This document shows, piece after piece, positions 28,352-38,574 of a stretch of DNA of 64,000 bases. The notes beneath the pieces are model-generated. The model saw only the letters and a program-made list of their open reading frames with translations, was not told the DNA's origin and ran no database searches. Made by a program: the position numbers and the translations under genes. Source of the stretch: Roseivirga sp. 4D4 (GTDB lineage Bacteria; Bacteroidota; Bacteroidia; Cytophagales; Cyclobacteriaceae); the NCBI RefSeq assembly GCF_001747095.1, contig NZ_MDGP01000001.1, positions 2,835,001 through 2,899,000 of the forward strand. Reading direction: 5' to 3'. Numbering within the stretch: the first letter of the stretch is position 1; every line of letters starts with the position of its first letter.

Positions 28352-28369
28352 CAGCTCAATTTAGTATCA

Positions 28370-29950
28370 ATGAGTTTAGCGCAGGAGATCGATAAAAGAA
28401 GGACTTTCGGAATCATTAGTCACCCCGATGCGGGTAAGACTACCCTAACGGAAAAACTTCTGTTATTCGGAGGTGCCATTCAAAAAGCGGGAGCTGTAAA
28501 ATCGAATAAGATCGATATGCATGCCCGATCGGATTGGATGGACATTGAAAAGCAAAGAGGTATCTCTGTTGCTACTTCGGTAATGGCTTTCGAGTATGAA
28601 GGCAAGCGCATTAACCTATTAGATACTCCCGGTCACCAAGACTTTGCAGAAGACACTTATAGAACCCTGACCGCTGTCGATTCAGTAATTATGGTCATCG
28701 ACTGTGTGAAAGGCGTTGAGATCCAAACTGAGAAGTTGATGGAGGTTTGTAGAATGAGAAAAACTCCTGTGATCTCATTCATTAACAAACTCGATCGTGA
28801 AGGTCAGGACCCCTATGATCTATTAGATGAAATCGAAGGGAAACTAGGGATCAACGTTCACCCTCTAAGTTGGCCTATCGGTATGGGTAAGACCTTTCAG
28901 GGAGTCTACAGCCTTTACGATAAGAGTCTGCGCCTATTCAAAGCTGGCCAGCAGCAATTGCATGAAGAAGCTACCAAGCTGGAAGATATTAATGACCCTA
29001 AGCTTGAAGAATATATTGGTGAGAAATATGCCGAACAACTTCGAGAAGATGTGGAGATGCTAGATGATCTCTACGGTCCGTTGGACAAAGAAGCCTATTT
29101 AAGTGGAGATATAGCTCCTGTTTTCTTCGGTTCAGCCGTCAATAACTTCGGTGTGAAAGAACTCTTGGATACCTTCTTGACCATCTCTCCCAGGCCGATC
29201 GCTCGCATGCTAGAAGACAAGCATGTAGAGCCCGACTATAAGAACTTCACTGGCTTTGTGTTTAAGATTCATGCCAACATGGATCCAAAGCACAGAAACA
29301 GAATTGCCTTCTTGAGAATTTGCTCAGGAAAATTTGAAAGAGGCTCTAACTACTTCCATACCCGCCAAGACAAGAAATTCAGAATCTCTCAGGCCACTGC
29401 CTTTATGGCACAGGACAAAGAGACGATTGATGAGGCCTATCCTGGTGATATTATCGGACTTTATGACACGGGGAATTTCAAAATCGGTGACACACTCACG
29501 GATGGTGAAGGCGGTATGTATCGCGGCATCCCGAGTTTCTCTCCAGAAATTTTCAGGGAAGTAATCAATAAAGATGCGATGAAAACCAAGCAGCTGGAAA
29601 AAGGCCTCAACCAACTGATGGACGAAGGTGTTGCCCAACTCTTCAACTTCGAATTAGGCAGTCGTAAGGCTGTTGGTGTGGTAGGCCAACTGCAGTTTGA
29701 AGTGATTCAGCATAGGCTAAAGCATGAATACGGTGCCACGGTTGAGTTTGCCGGAATGCAACTGTACAAAGCTTGCTGGATTTCATCTAAAGATGAGAAA
29801 AAGCTCAATGAGTTTATTGCTTCTAAACAAAGACATATTGCCAAGGATAAGGACGGTAAACTCGTCTTTATGGCAGAGTCCAAGGCCTGGCTACAAATGG
29901 TGCAAGACAACTTCCCTGATATTGAGTTCCACTTTACCAGTGAGTTCTAA
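28370..29950 (+). CDS. prfC: Peptide chain release factor 3
   Basis: 526 residues from the ATG at 28370 ([14 protein letters not shown]), the usual RF3 start. The GTPase domain has P-loop [15 protein letters not shown], switch region [31 protein letters not shown] and the NKLD motif. Domains II and III contain [28 protein letters not shown] and the RF3-specific [16 protein letters not shown]3 recycles RF1 and RF2 from the ribosome after peptide release. It is a single gene with its own promoter box, downstream of the cytochrome operon. Confidence 0.97.
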   Translation: MSLAQEIDKRRTFGIISHPDAGKTTLTEKLLLFGGAIQKAGAVKSNKIDMHARSDWMDIEKQRGISVATSVMAFEYEGKRINLLDTPGHQDFAEDTYRTLTAVDSVIMVIDCVKGVEIQTEKLMEVCRMRKTPVISFINKLDREGQDPYDLLDEIEGKLGINVHPLSWPIGMGKTFQGVYSLYDKSLRLFKAGQQQLHEEATKLEDINDPKLEEYIGEKYAEQLREDVEMLDDLYGPLDKEAYLSGDIAPVFFGSAVNNFGVKELLDTFLTISPRPIARMLEDKHVEPDYKNFTGFVFKIHANMDPKHRNRIAFLRICSGKFERGSNYFHTRQDKKFRISQATAFMAQDKETIDEAYPGDIIGLYDTGNFKIGDTLTDGEGGMYRGIPSFSPEIFREVINKDAMKTKQLEKGLNQLMDEGVAQLFNFELGSRKAVGVVGQLQFEVIQHRLKHEYGATVEFAGMQLYKACWISSKDEKKLNEFIASKQRHIAKDKDGKLVFMAESKAWLQMVQDNFPDIEFHFTSEF

Positions 29951-30037
29951 AGCAGTACGGAACAAAAAATGACACTCGTTACAAGCCCAACATCAAACTA
30001 GTTGGAGCTACGTTTTCATGATCAAAACTTGATAATC

Positions 30038-30853
30038 ATGAAGACAAAATCTGCTATACTCCTTTTCCTTTTAGTGGCGCTAAACACAAACCAAGTGTTT
30101 GCTCAAGGCGGTCCTGAATATAGAAGTAAGAAAACCAAGAAGGTAATTCAAAGCATGATCGAAGCGCATGGTGGATACCAAGCTTGGGCTGAGGCGCCAA
30201 GCTTGAGTTTTAACCATATCATGCAGGGTGGGAGTTTGAAATGGGTTTCTGACGAAGTCCATCAGCAAGGCTCACGAAAATCATATATCACCTGGCATGA
30301 CGGCTCTAAGCTCGGCTTTGATGGAAAAAATGTCTGGTCTGAGGACTGGAAAATCCAGAACCCAGCAGGAATGATGGCAGGTGTTGCCTATTACTTTCTC
30401 AACCTGCCCTGGATAACACAAGATGATGGCGTTCAGCTTGAATTGAGGGATGATGAACAAGTTGAGTATATAGAAAAGGGCAAGTCATTCTTTACCGTAC
30501 GCATGACATACAAGCAAGCTAGCCCTTACGAATACTATGAGCTCTATATAGATAAGGAAAACTATCAGTTGCGAGGGGTAAAATATACTATGGTTGATAA
30601 AGATCTCATGAAAGTTTTCAACCTTCCTGCGGACACCAAATTCATGGGACCCTTGCTAAAAGTGTATAAAGAATATACCTCAGTTGATGGTCTAGTGTTA
30701 CCCGTCAGGTATGATACACACGCCCTTGCCCAAGGCGGTGCCGTAATGGGTATTCATCAAGTGTCGAACTATTCGATAAGCGAGGCTTTTGATCAGAGTA
30801 AATCACAAAAACCAAAAAACGGCATTGTTTTTAAATCTCTTAACAATCGCTGA
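30038..30853 (+). CDS. Secreted LolA-like protein (DUF6503-type), function unknown
   Basis: 271 residues from the ATG at 30038, which starts a signal peptide (MKTKSAILLFLLVALNTNQVFAQ). The pattern after it, IQSMIEAHGGYQAWAEAPSL, then strands with YITWHDGSKLGFDGKNVWSED and YELYIDKENYQLRGVKYTMV, resembles a family of Bacteroidetes exported proteins with a LolA/LppX-like curved sheet that could bind lipid. No catalytic residues are seen. The protein at 32038-32724 has a similar lay-out. The gene ends before a hairpin terminator. Confidence 0.7.
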   Translation: MKTKSAILLFLLVALNTNQVFAQGGPEYRSKKTKKVIQSMIEAHGGYQAWAEAPSLSFNHIMQGGSLKWVSDEVHQQGSRKSYITWHDGSKLGFDGKNVWSEDWKIQNPAGMMAGVAYYFLNLPWITQDDGVQLELRDDEQVEYIEKGKSFFTVRMTYKQASPYEYYELYIDKENYQLRGVKYTMVDKDLMKVFNLPADTKFMGPLLKVYKEYTSVDGLVLPVRYDTHALAQGGAVMGIHQVSNYSISEAFDQSKSQKPKNGIVFKSLNNR

Positions 30854-30888
30854 CCATACCTTTTCATCTTTTATGAAAGAAGGCAGAA

Positions 30889-30914
30889 GAAGCCGTCCTT
30901 AGGGCGGTTTTTTT
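30889..30914 (+). terminator. Hairpin terminator
   Basis: gaagccgtcc-ttag-ggcggtttttt: a 6-8 bp stem with one G-T pair and seven Ts, between the LolA-like gene and the RluA-type gene. Confidence 0.7.
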
Positions 30915-30917
30915 GAT

Positions 30918-30925
30918 TAATTTTG
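30918..30925 (+). promoter_or_regulatory. Bacteroidetes -7 box, possible leaderless mRNA
   Basis: TAATTTTG fits TAnnTTTG. Its last base is 4 bp before the ATG at 30929, so transcription should begin at or beside the start codon. Confidence 0.5.
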
Positions 30926-30928
30926 CCC

Positions 30929-31654
30929 ATGCCTTCCATAGTACAGCCTCTATACGAGGATAATCATCTCTTAATTGTCAATAAGCCAGCGGGTGTCCTG
31001 ATTCAAGGTGACTCCACCGGAGACAAACCCCTTGTTGAGCATTGTAAAGATTACATCAAAGAAAAGTATAATAAGCCAGGTGCTGTTTTCTTACACCCTG
31101 TGCATAGGCTTGACAGACCCGTAAGTGGTGTAATCGTTTTTGCCAGAACCTCCAAGGCATTGGAGCGAATGAATAAAATCTTCGCTACCCGAAAAGTTCA
31201 AAAAACCTATTGGGCGATTGTCAAAAAGCACCCTCCTCAGAAAAAGGGAAGACTGATGAGCTGGTTAGTCAAAGATCCTAAGCGAAATGTAACCACTGCC
31301 TATTCTGAACCAGTGGAAGGTGGCCAAAAGGCAGAAACTGATTTCAAAGTGCTGGGAAAGCTCAACAACCATTATTTAATCGAAGTGGAACCACTCACCG
31401 GTCGACCACATCAAATTAGGGTACACATGGCTGAGATGGGTTGCCCTATCAGAGGTGACCTTCGTTATGGTTTCTCTAAGCCTAACCCCGACAAAAGCAT
31501 CAACCTACATGCCCGTAGGATCTATTTCGAGCATCCAGTAAAGAAGGAACCTGTTGTGGTTAGAGCCGGATTACCTGAAGATCAATTCTGGGAGCAATTC
31601 CTCACGCTGGACAACATAAAAGTCAAGGATAAGGACATTGATCGATTGTATTAA
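30929..31654 (+). CDS. RluA-family pseudouridine synthase
   Basis: 241 residues from the ATG at 30929. RluA-family motifs: VNKPAGVLIQ, the catalytic Asp in HPVHRLDRPVSGVIVFARTS, then EVEPLTGRPHQIRVHMAEMGCPIRGDLRYG. There is no S4 domain, so it is of the short type. It makes pseudouridine in rRNA or tRNA; the exact target cannot be told. The TTG at 30923 is in frame but lies in the promoter box. It may be translated from a leaderless mRNA. Confidence 0.92.
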   Translation: MPSIVQPLYEDNHLLIVNKPAGVLIQGDSTGDKPLVEHCKDYIKEKYNKPGAVFLHPVHRLDRPVSGVIVFARTSKALERMNKIFATRKVQKTYWAIVKKHPPQKKGRLMSWLVKDPKRNVTTAYSEPVEGGQKAETDFKVLGKLNNHYLIEVEPLTGRPHQIRVHMAEMGCPIRGDLRYGFSKPNPDKSINLHARRIYFEHPVKKEPVVVRAGLPEDQFWEQFLTLDNIKVKDKDIDRLY

Positions 31655-31663
31655 AAACAAGTG

Positions 31664-32002
31664 ATGATTGATACAGAAGAAACTGCAAAAAAGAAATTGC
31701 TTTCCACTTCAAGGGCTATAATTGCAAACCAAGTCGCATTACCCGTAGGCATTCTATCGATGAATAAGTTAATGTCAATTTTTTCAAATGAAATCCAAGA
31801 ACTGGGGCTCTCTCTATCGACTTTTAAGACTGCCTACAATGAGATATACGAATTTGCATTAGGATCTGAAAGGATAAACTGCAACGTGCATTTCCTTATC
31901 AAACAAGACAAAGAATTAAATGCGACTTTAGATAGTTATCGTGATTCAATTCTCATAGAGTGTTTCGATTTGGTCAGGATCTTGAGTTCGGAAGACAAAT
32001 AG
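31664..32002 (+). CDS. Small cytoplasmic protein of unknown function
   Basis: 112 residues from the ATG at 31664 (a GTG lies one codon upstream). Mostly helical, without a signal peptide or membrane helix: TAKKKLLSTSRAIIANQVAL and IQELGLSLSTFKTAYNEIYE. No family is recognised. It starts 9 bp after the pseudouridine synthase stop and could be cotranscribed with it. It begins a series of small orphan genes reaching 35269. Confidence 0.6.
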   Translation: MIDTEETAKKKLLSTSRAIIANQVALPVGILSMNKLMSIFSNEIQELGLSLSTFKTAYNEIYEFALGSERINCNVHFLIKQDKELNATLDSYRDSILIECFDLVRILSSEDK

Positions 32003-32037
32003 AAACCTTTCTTGTTCATGTTCATTAACTTAAGGAT

Positions 32038-32724
32038 ATGAAAAAGGCATTTCGCATTCTGGGTATAATTGTGCTTAGCTTATTCCTTATACTATTTATC
32101 GGCAAGTTAATTCTGGATGAAGAGCTTCCTGAAGGAGTTTCTGGACTTGACGCTGATTATATGGCCGAGCGCATGATGTCTTCCCTTGGTAAATACGCTT
32201 GGGATACTACATCAGGAGTGAGCTGGACTTTCAAAGGTATTCACCACTATGACTGGGATATGGAAAACCACGTAGTTGGTATAAAATGGGATGATAAAGA
32301 AGTAGCACTCCAACCCAGATTTAAAACTGGGATAGTGGCTAATGCAGGTGACTATACCGGTGCCGAAATCAAAGAAATAGTGGATACCTCATGGGACTTC
32401 TTTAACAACGATAGCTTCTGGCTATGTGCACCCTTTAAGGCCTTCGATCCCGGAACGGAACGCAGTATTGTAACCCTTAAAGATGGCAGGCAGGGCCTTA
32501 AAGTTACCTATACCTCAGGTGGCACAACTCCTGGTGATTCTTACGTGTGGATTTTGGATGAGGACTACAGGCCTGTGGCGGTCAAGATGTGGGTTTCCAT
32601 TATACCCATTGGTGGAATAGAATTCACCTGGGAGAATTATGCTTATCTATCTTCCGGAGCAATGATTGCACAGGATCATTGGTTGTATGGAATGGTGAAT
32701 ATTGATATAACGAATGTTCAGTAG
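32038..32724 (+). CDS. Exported or membrane-anchored LolA-like protein, unknown function
   Basis: 228 residues with one N-terminal membrane segment (residues 7-26, ILGIIVLSLFLILFIGKLIL) and no evident cleavage site, so it may stay anchored. The rest is exported: GVSWTFKGIHHYDWDMENHV, then DGRQGLKVTYTSGGTTPGDSYVWILDEDYRPVAVKMW. The lay-out of a strand pair followed by a tryptophan-rich C-terminus is like the protein at 30038-30853. No catalytic motif is seen. It overlaps no neighbour and begins 35 bp after the previous stop. Confidence 0.65.
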   Translation: MKKAFRILGIIVLSLFLILFIGKLILDEELPEGVSGLDADYMAERMMSSLGKYAWDTTSGVSWTFKGIHHYDWDMENHVVGIKWDDKEVALQPRFKTGIVANAGDYTGAEIKEIVDTSWDFFNNDSFWLCAPFKAFDPGTERSIVTLKDGRQGLKVTYTSGGTTPGDSYVWILDEDYRPVAVKMWVSIIPIGGIEFTWENYAYLSSGAMIAQDHWLYGMVNIDITNVQ

Positions 32725-32734
32725 AAGTAGTGAA

Positions 32735-33097
32735 ATGAGAAAGAGTTACATATTCTGTGTATTAATAATCATCTTAATCCATAGCTGTGGACCCAAAGAA
32801 AACCCGAATGTATACATCATAAACGAATCAAGTGTTGAATATGAAAAGGTCTACATACGGTCCTCCGCAGCTTTGGACTCTACATACCTAGGGGCTTTGG
32901 GATATGGAGAAGAATTAAAGGGTCAATTCGTTATTACGGATTCGGTTCCCTCAGATGGTTGTTTTATGGTGATCGCTATTAGAAGTAGTGGGCTAGTACA
33001 TCGAGAATGTATGGGCTATTATACCAATAGTTCCTCTCTGAATAGAGGCTTTAGATTAACCTTGAAAGATGACAGTACCATGATTGAGAGTTCGTAA
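32735..33097 (+). CDS. Small lipoprotein, unknown function
   Basis: 120 residues from the ATG at 32735 (MRKSYIFCVLIIILIHSC), chosen because it starts a lipoprotein signal with Cys in the lipobox LIHSC; the upstream in-frame start at 32714 overlaps the previous gene. The mature protein is short and strand-rich (NVYIINESSVEYEKVYIRSS). No family is recognised. Probably anchored to a membrane by its N-terminal Cys. Confidence 0.6.
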   Translation: MRKSYIFCVLIIILIHSCGPKENPNVYIINESSVEYEKVYIRSSAALDSTYLGALGYGEELKGQFVITDSVPSDGCFMVIAIRSSGLVHRECMGYYTNSSSLNRGFRLTLKDDSTMIESS

Positions 33098-33201
33098 AAT
33101 GTGTAAGTAACTTAGAACATAAACATGCTCAAAATTCCTTTTAATAATTGCGAAGCCACCTCGGAAGTAATAGTTTGAATGAACGGTAGACGATTAAACT
33201 A

Positions 33202-33756
33202 ATGCATTATTCGAAAACCATACTTATTAGTATAGCTATTTGCTTCACACAAATGGCAAAAGCACAGGTATTTAGGGCAGATATTCAGTATGTGGTTCTC
33301 GAAGACACATTGTTGATCGAGTCTCTTAGCGAGATAATAGCCATAGAAGAAAAAGGTGATAGTCTTTTTGCAAATGGCTATGGTTACCTTAATGTTGGAA
33401 TCAACGAGGAGGTTAGAAGAGGAGCGAATAGCTTAGACACATTGCGCAGCTACGAGATATCTGTGTCATTTGCACACCCTAATGAAGATCAAAACAAACT
33501 CATGCCCTTCTATCCCAAATATTACAGCCTAGTCAATGATAGACTTGTTACTTTCGATCTCCCAGCAAGGAGCATTGCGTTTAGCAAAACTAGTATCTTG
33601 ATTTATGAAGAAATCATAGAAAAACATTTAGCACCCAAAGACTCCCCCTCCAGAAAAACACTTTGGCGACTCAATTATCAATACAATGTTGCCATCCTTC
33701 AGAATCGCATAAATGGCGAGTATGAAAAGCCAATCGTTTCAAAAGTGTACTTCTAA
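33202..33756 (+). CDS. Secreted protein of unknown function
   Basis: 184 residues with a signal peptide ending near QMAKAQ. The mature part is mixed charged and strand-rich (FRADIQYVVLEDTLLIESLSE and KYYSLVNDRLVTFDLPARSI). No family is recognised. 104 bp of non-coding DNA precedes it. It belongs to a run of small exported orphan proteins. Confidence 0.55.
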   Translation: MHYSKTILISIAICFTQMAKAQVFRADIQYVVLEDTLLIESLSEIIAIEEKGDSLFANGYGYLNVGINEEVRRGANSLDTLRSYEISVSFAHPNEDQNKLMPFYPKYYSLVNDRLVTFDLPARSIAFSKTSILIYEEIIEKHLAPKDSPSRKTLWRLNYQYNVAILQNRINGEYEKPIVSKVYF

Positions 33757-33819
33757 ATGTCTTATAGGTTTGAAAAGTGATTGAATTTTAAAGAGCAATA
33801 TGAACTCCCTCAACATAAA

Positions 33820-34224
33820 ATGATACTCTTAAGCCTCTTGTTTGCGATAGTGTTAATACCTCAGACAGGCCCACCAAAAGTCACTGAAATTAAGGACTCT
33901 GATAAAAGGGAATTAATTGGCTCTCTACTATCTGGGGATAGTTATTCAGTAGAAGAATTTACCTTACGCATTCACAAAAAGGAGAACCCATACGGTTCTG
34001 CAGGCAATGATACTGGAGAGATTACACACTCTTATTTCTTCGTTATCTCCGACAATGATGGTTATCCCAGAAGATCAGTATTTGAAGTTGGGGCATTCTA
34101 TGGTCCAGAAATTAAAGAGGTGAGAAAAGAGAGCGGACTTATCGAAGTGGATATTGAATACTATGCTAACTTCAAAAAAACTGTTAGAACGGTTTTTATC
34201 AGACAACATAGAATCTCTTTTTAA
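33820..34224 (+). CDS. Small exported protein of unknown function
   Basis: 134 residues from the ATG at 33820 (MILLSLLFAIVLIPQTGPPK). The hydrophobic start looks like a signal peptide or membrane anchor; the longer TTG form from 33781 would put charged residues before it. The mature part has repeated strands (FTLRIHKKENPYGSAGND, HSYFFVISDNDGYPRRSVFE). No family is recognised. AT-rich DNA follows. Confidence 0.5.
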   Translation: MILLSLLFAIVLIPQTGPPKVTEIKDSDKRELIGSLLSGDSYSVEEFTLRIHKKENPYGSAGNDTGEITHSYFFVISDNDGYPRRSVFEVGAFYGPEIKEVRKESGLIEVDIEYYANFKKTVRTVFIRQHRISF

Positions 34225-34338
34225 TAAAACATATTCGTTTTAAATCGGAAAAGTCTTGATCTGCACAACAGATTTTAAATTATAATTTTATATTTTTATT
34301 TAAATATGGTTTATACTAGAATTTAAATAAAATTATAT
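34225..34338. other. Very AT-rich intergenic segment
   Basis: 114 bp, almost only A and T from about 34270 on (long TTTA/ATAA runs), much richer in AT than its neighbours. It probably contains the promoter of the lipoprotein gene at 34339. No clear TAnnTTTG box is seen. Confidence 0.5.
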
Positions 34339-34968
34339 ATGAAAAAATACTTACTTAGCCTTTCGATTATATTACTACTACAAAGTTGCTCAATAGATAA
34401 TACTGCTCCCTCTGAATTAGAGATGGATTTAACACATCTGATCCTAGATCAGCAATCATTTCTTGCAGTAGTCAATAACATCACAGACTACCCAAATTTC
34501 TCTTCAAAGAAATCAAGTATTGTAGATGGCAACAGCACAATTCCCGAGTCAGATCTTGAAGAAATACTCAACCCGTTAATCGAAAACGGAGAGGTGATCC
34601 ACAGTGAAATGAGAGCAATAATTTATACTTCCGAAGTTTATAATGAGCTTTCTGTACCAGAGAGAGATGCTCTTCATGCAGAAATTGATGAACTATCTGA
34701 TGATCAACTCGCAGAACTATCTTTTGTCTTCAATATAAGCTACTACATCGATCAAGATGTAAATTCAGAAATAGACTGGGATCGACTCATAAGTTGCGCT
34801 TCTGCCGCTGTGGGGATTTCTTCTATACAAGCAATAATTCAAAATAACCTTGGAGCCGCAACTATAGAAACAATGATTGGTGCTCTGAAACATGTTGGCA
34901 AAAGATACCTTGGTTGGATAGGAGTAGGATTAATGGTTTATGAATTTATAAATTGTGTTTATGAGTAA
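34339..34968 (+). CDS. Lipoprotein with acidic middle and hydrophobic C-terminal segment, unknown function
   Basis: 209 residues. The lipobox LLLLQSC gives Cys 17 as the likely lipidation site. The middle is acidic and helical (PERDALHAEIDELSDDQLAELS). The last 55 residues (from LISCASAAVGISSIQAII on) are hydrophobic, Gly- and Ala-rich with two Cys, and look like a membrane-active or membrane-inserting helix pair. No family is recognised. It overlaps the following membrane-protein gene by 8 bp, so the two are translationally coupled. A secreted peptide with its own membrane partner is one possible reading. Confidence 0.6.
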   Translation: MKKYLLSLSIILLLQSCSIDNTAPSELEMDLTHLILDQQSFLAVVNNITDYPNFSSKKSSIVDGNSTIPESDLEEILNPLIENGEVIHSEMRAIIYTSEVYNELSVPERDALHAEIDELSDDQLAELSFVFNISYYIDQDVNSEIDWDRLISCASAAVGISSIQAIIQNNLGAATIETMIGALKHVGKRYLGWIGVGLMVYEFINCVYE

Positions 34969-35269
34969 AATATCTCATTCGGATGCCTTCAATCAAAAGA
35001 TGAAAAAGATTGTGATGACTACCAATGTATTAGTCGTCATTGGTTTTATCATCTATTCTGCGAGCCGAAATGAAATCGTTCCAAACGACTATTTAGAATT
35101 TTCCTATTTGCCAGTTGGTATCAATATGGTGCTCTTTGTTTATGCGCTTATTATCTCCTCAAATATTAAGTCAGAGGTGCCAAAGTATCAGAATAAGACC
35201 TTACTGAATCTAGTAGCCAACTTTCTCGTCAACACGACATTGATCATTTTAATTTTGGCTCAAGCTTGA
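34961..35269 (+). CDS. Small membrane protein, three helices, unknown function
   Basis: 102 residues from the ATG at 34961 (a GTG at 34955 is in frame). Hydrophobic segments: IVMTTNVLVVIGFIIYSA, VGINMVLFVYALIIS and LVANFLVNTTLIILILA. Loops are short and mildly basic. It overlaps the stop of the upstream lipoprotein gene and ends at a terminator, so the pair is probably a two-gene unit. No family is recognised; an immunity-like partner is only one guess. Confidence 0.55.
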   Translation: MSKISHSDAFNQKMKKIVMTTNVLVVIGFIIYSASRNEIVPNDYLEFSYLPVGINMVLFVYALIISSNIKSEVPKYQNKTLLNLVANFLVNTTLIILILAQA

Positions 35270-35277
35270 AACAAAAA

Positions 35278-35302
35278 AAGCCCTGACTTGCGTCAGGGCT
35301 TT
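35278..35302. terminator. Bidirectional terminator
   Basis: aaagccctgac-ttgc-gtcagggcttt: an 11-bp perfect stem with A- and T-tracts, between the plus-strand membrane gene and the minus-strand atpC. Confidence 0.9.
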
Positions 35303-35325
35303 CTGATTATCTATAGTGGATAAGC

Positions 35326-35574
35326 TTAGTCCTCAATAACAGACTCTGCTAGCACAATCACTTTATTGTTGAGTACTTCAACTACACCGCCATCGATCAC
35401 GACCACTTCATCTTGGCCAGAAGCCTTGATGGTCATTTTACCTTTACCCAAGGCACTAATCATTGGAGCGTGATTGCTAAGTACTTGAAACTCGCCATCA
35501 CTTCCAGGGAAAGTCACTGAAGACGCTTCGCCTTCAAATATCTTCTTATCTGGAGTTACAACTTCTAATAACAT
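35326..35574 (-). CDS. atpC: ATP synthase F1 epsilon subunit
   Basis: 82 residues, the short form that keeps only the N-terminal beta domain: MLLEVVTPDKKIFEGEASSVTFPGSDGEFQVLSNHAPMISAL. The C-terminal helical domain that inhibits the enzyme in other bacteria is missing, as is usual in Bacteroidetes. It regulates and links rotation of F1 to Fo at the inner membrane. It follows atpD by 8 bp in the same direction. The other ATP synthase genes are not in the window. Confidence 0.96.
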   Translation of the reverse strand: MLLEVVTPDKKIFEGEASSVTFPGSDGEFQVLSNHAPMISALGKGKMTIKASGQDEVVVIDGGVVEVLNNKVIVLAESVIED

Positions 35575-35582
35575 AGTATTGC

Positions 35583-37097
<1,515 letters not shown>

Positions 37098-37142
37098 TTA
37101 TTCTTTATTAAGAAAGGAAAAATGCGATTAATTTTCTGGGTG

Positions 37143-37173
37143 CAAAGGTATGTGTATAATGTATTAAACCAAA
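37143..37173 (-). promoter_or_regulatory. Bacteroidetes primary sigma promoter of atpDC
   Basis: On the minus strand TTTG (37173-37170), 19 bp, then TACCTTTG (37150-37143), an exact fit to TTTG-N19-TAnnTTTG. The -7 box ends 49 bp before the atpD ATG. Confidence 0.85.
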
Positions 37174-37212
37174 GGCTTATCTCGAAAATAGCGGGTATAT
37201 TTTACAACTGGA

Positions 37213-38415
37213 TTAGGCCGATAAAATGATCCTGAAAACTGTACCCACATCGGCCTGAGAGGATTTGACAAAAATGCGTCCATTGTGGTAGTTTTCAATG
37301 ATGCGTTTTACCAGTGCAAGCCCCAAACCCCAGCCTCTTTTTTTGGTAGTAAAGCCAGGTTTGAAAACCTCGTTGGCTTTCCCTTTGGCAATGCCCTTAC
37401 CATCATCGGCAATGTCTACGAATACCTCATGTTCTGATTCCTGACCGATAGTGACGGTTATATTTCCAATACCACTCATCGCATCCACACCATTCTTCAC
37501 GATATTTTCTAAAACCCATTCGAAGAGCGGCTTATTCAGATTGGCCTCAATCTCTTGGGACGTACCTTCAATATTAAAGTTGACTTTGGATGAAACTCTT
37601 GGTTTTAAATAGTTCAGAAGTCCATTTACAGTATCATAAACATTCTGTCTTTTCAGTACGGGCACCGAACCTATATTGGAGAAACGTTCCGTGATCATTT
37701 CGAGTCGGACAACATCCTTTTCCAGCTCTACGATGATATCATCTCTCCCTTTCATCTCGTCCATTCCCTTGATGTATTCTACCCAGGCAATCAGTGACGA
37801 GAGCGGTGTACCCAGTTGATGCGCTGTTTCCTTCGCCATACCTACCCAAACTCTGTTTTGTTCTGATCTGCGAGAATAACTGAAAGCCAAATAGGCGATG
37901 AACCCAAATATGGCGATGACCGAAAGCTGGATATAGGGGTAAGTACTGAGTTGCCTTAGCAGATAAGAATTACGGTAATAGACGTATTGAATATCTGAAA
38001 TCTCCCCATTCGGACCATTATGAACTATGATCTTAAAGGGATCGTTTTCAGACCTCATTTTCCGAAGCATTCTTTCTCTCAGACCTTCGTCTTCGCCAAC
38101 GTTTCTAGCATCATAGATTTGCTGTGTTGCAGAATCAACTACTATCACCGGTAAGGTATTATCAGGACCGATAATGTTGTTAGAAATAAAAGTCAATGCC
38201 GAGGCATCTACCTCCGGTAGACTCGAAAACTCAACGGCCTGAGCCCATAGCCTTATTTTTTCCTCTTCTCCTTTCTTCAGCTTAGCGACCAAGCTATTAG
38301 TATAGATGATCGATCCTCCACCAATGATAATCGCAACGATCAGGATAAACCACTTTATTCTAGCCTGATTGGTGTAGAAATCAATATTGATAGCCCCTTT
38401 GAAAGGATTTTGCAT
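37213..38415 (-). CDS. Membrane-bound sensor histidine kinase
   Basis: 400 residues from the ATG at 38415; a GTG at 38439 is in frame but less likely. Two membrane helices (about 20-40 and 180-200) flank an extracytoplasmic sensor of about 140 residues with no recognised domain. The cytoplasmic part starts with the H-box AKETAHQLGTPLSSLIAWVEY; the N-box ENIVKNGVDAM, G1 DDGKGI and the GFTTKKRGWGLGLALVKRI loop of the ATPase follow. No HAMP or receiver domain is seen and no response regulator is adjacent, so its partner is elsewhere. It is divergent from the Crp/Fnr gene, 159 bp apart. Confidence 0.9.
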   Translation of the reverse strand: MQNPFKGAINIDFYTNQARIKWFILIVAIIIGGGSIIYTNSLVAKLKKGEEEKIRLWAQAVEFSSLPEVDASALTFISNNIIGPDNTLPVIVVDSATQQIYDARNVGEDEGLRERMLRKMRSENDPFKIIVHNGPNGEISDIQYVYYRNSYLLRQLSTYPYIQLSVIAIFGFIAYLAFSYSRRSEQNRVWVGMAKETAHQLGTPLSSLIAWVEYIKGMDEMKGRDDIIVELEKDVVRLEMITERFSNIGSVPVLKRQNVYDTVNGLLNYLKPRVSSKVNFNIEGTSQEIEANLNKPLFEWVLENIVKNGVDAMSGIGNITVTIGQESEHEVFVDIADDGKGIAKGKANEVFKPGFTTKKRGWGLGLALVKRIIENYHNGRIFVKSSQADVGTVFRIILSA

Positions 38416-38574
38416 ACCGAAAAGTAATAAAAATCTCACCCTTTGAACGACCTTCTTTCCGGAATCGCATAAATGTCAGTGTAATCAAATGGAGCGATTG
38501 CCCCGAGCCAAAGTAGACGATATAGGTTATTAGCCAGCTCCTACTTAACTTAAGCCTATATTCTGAACCGACTT

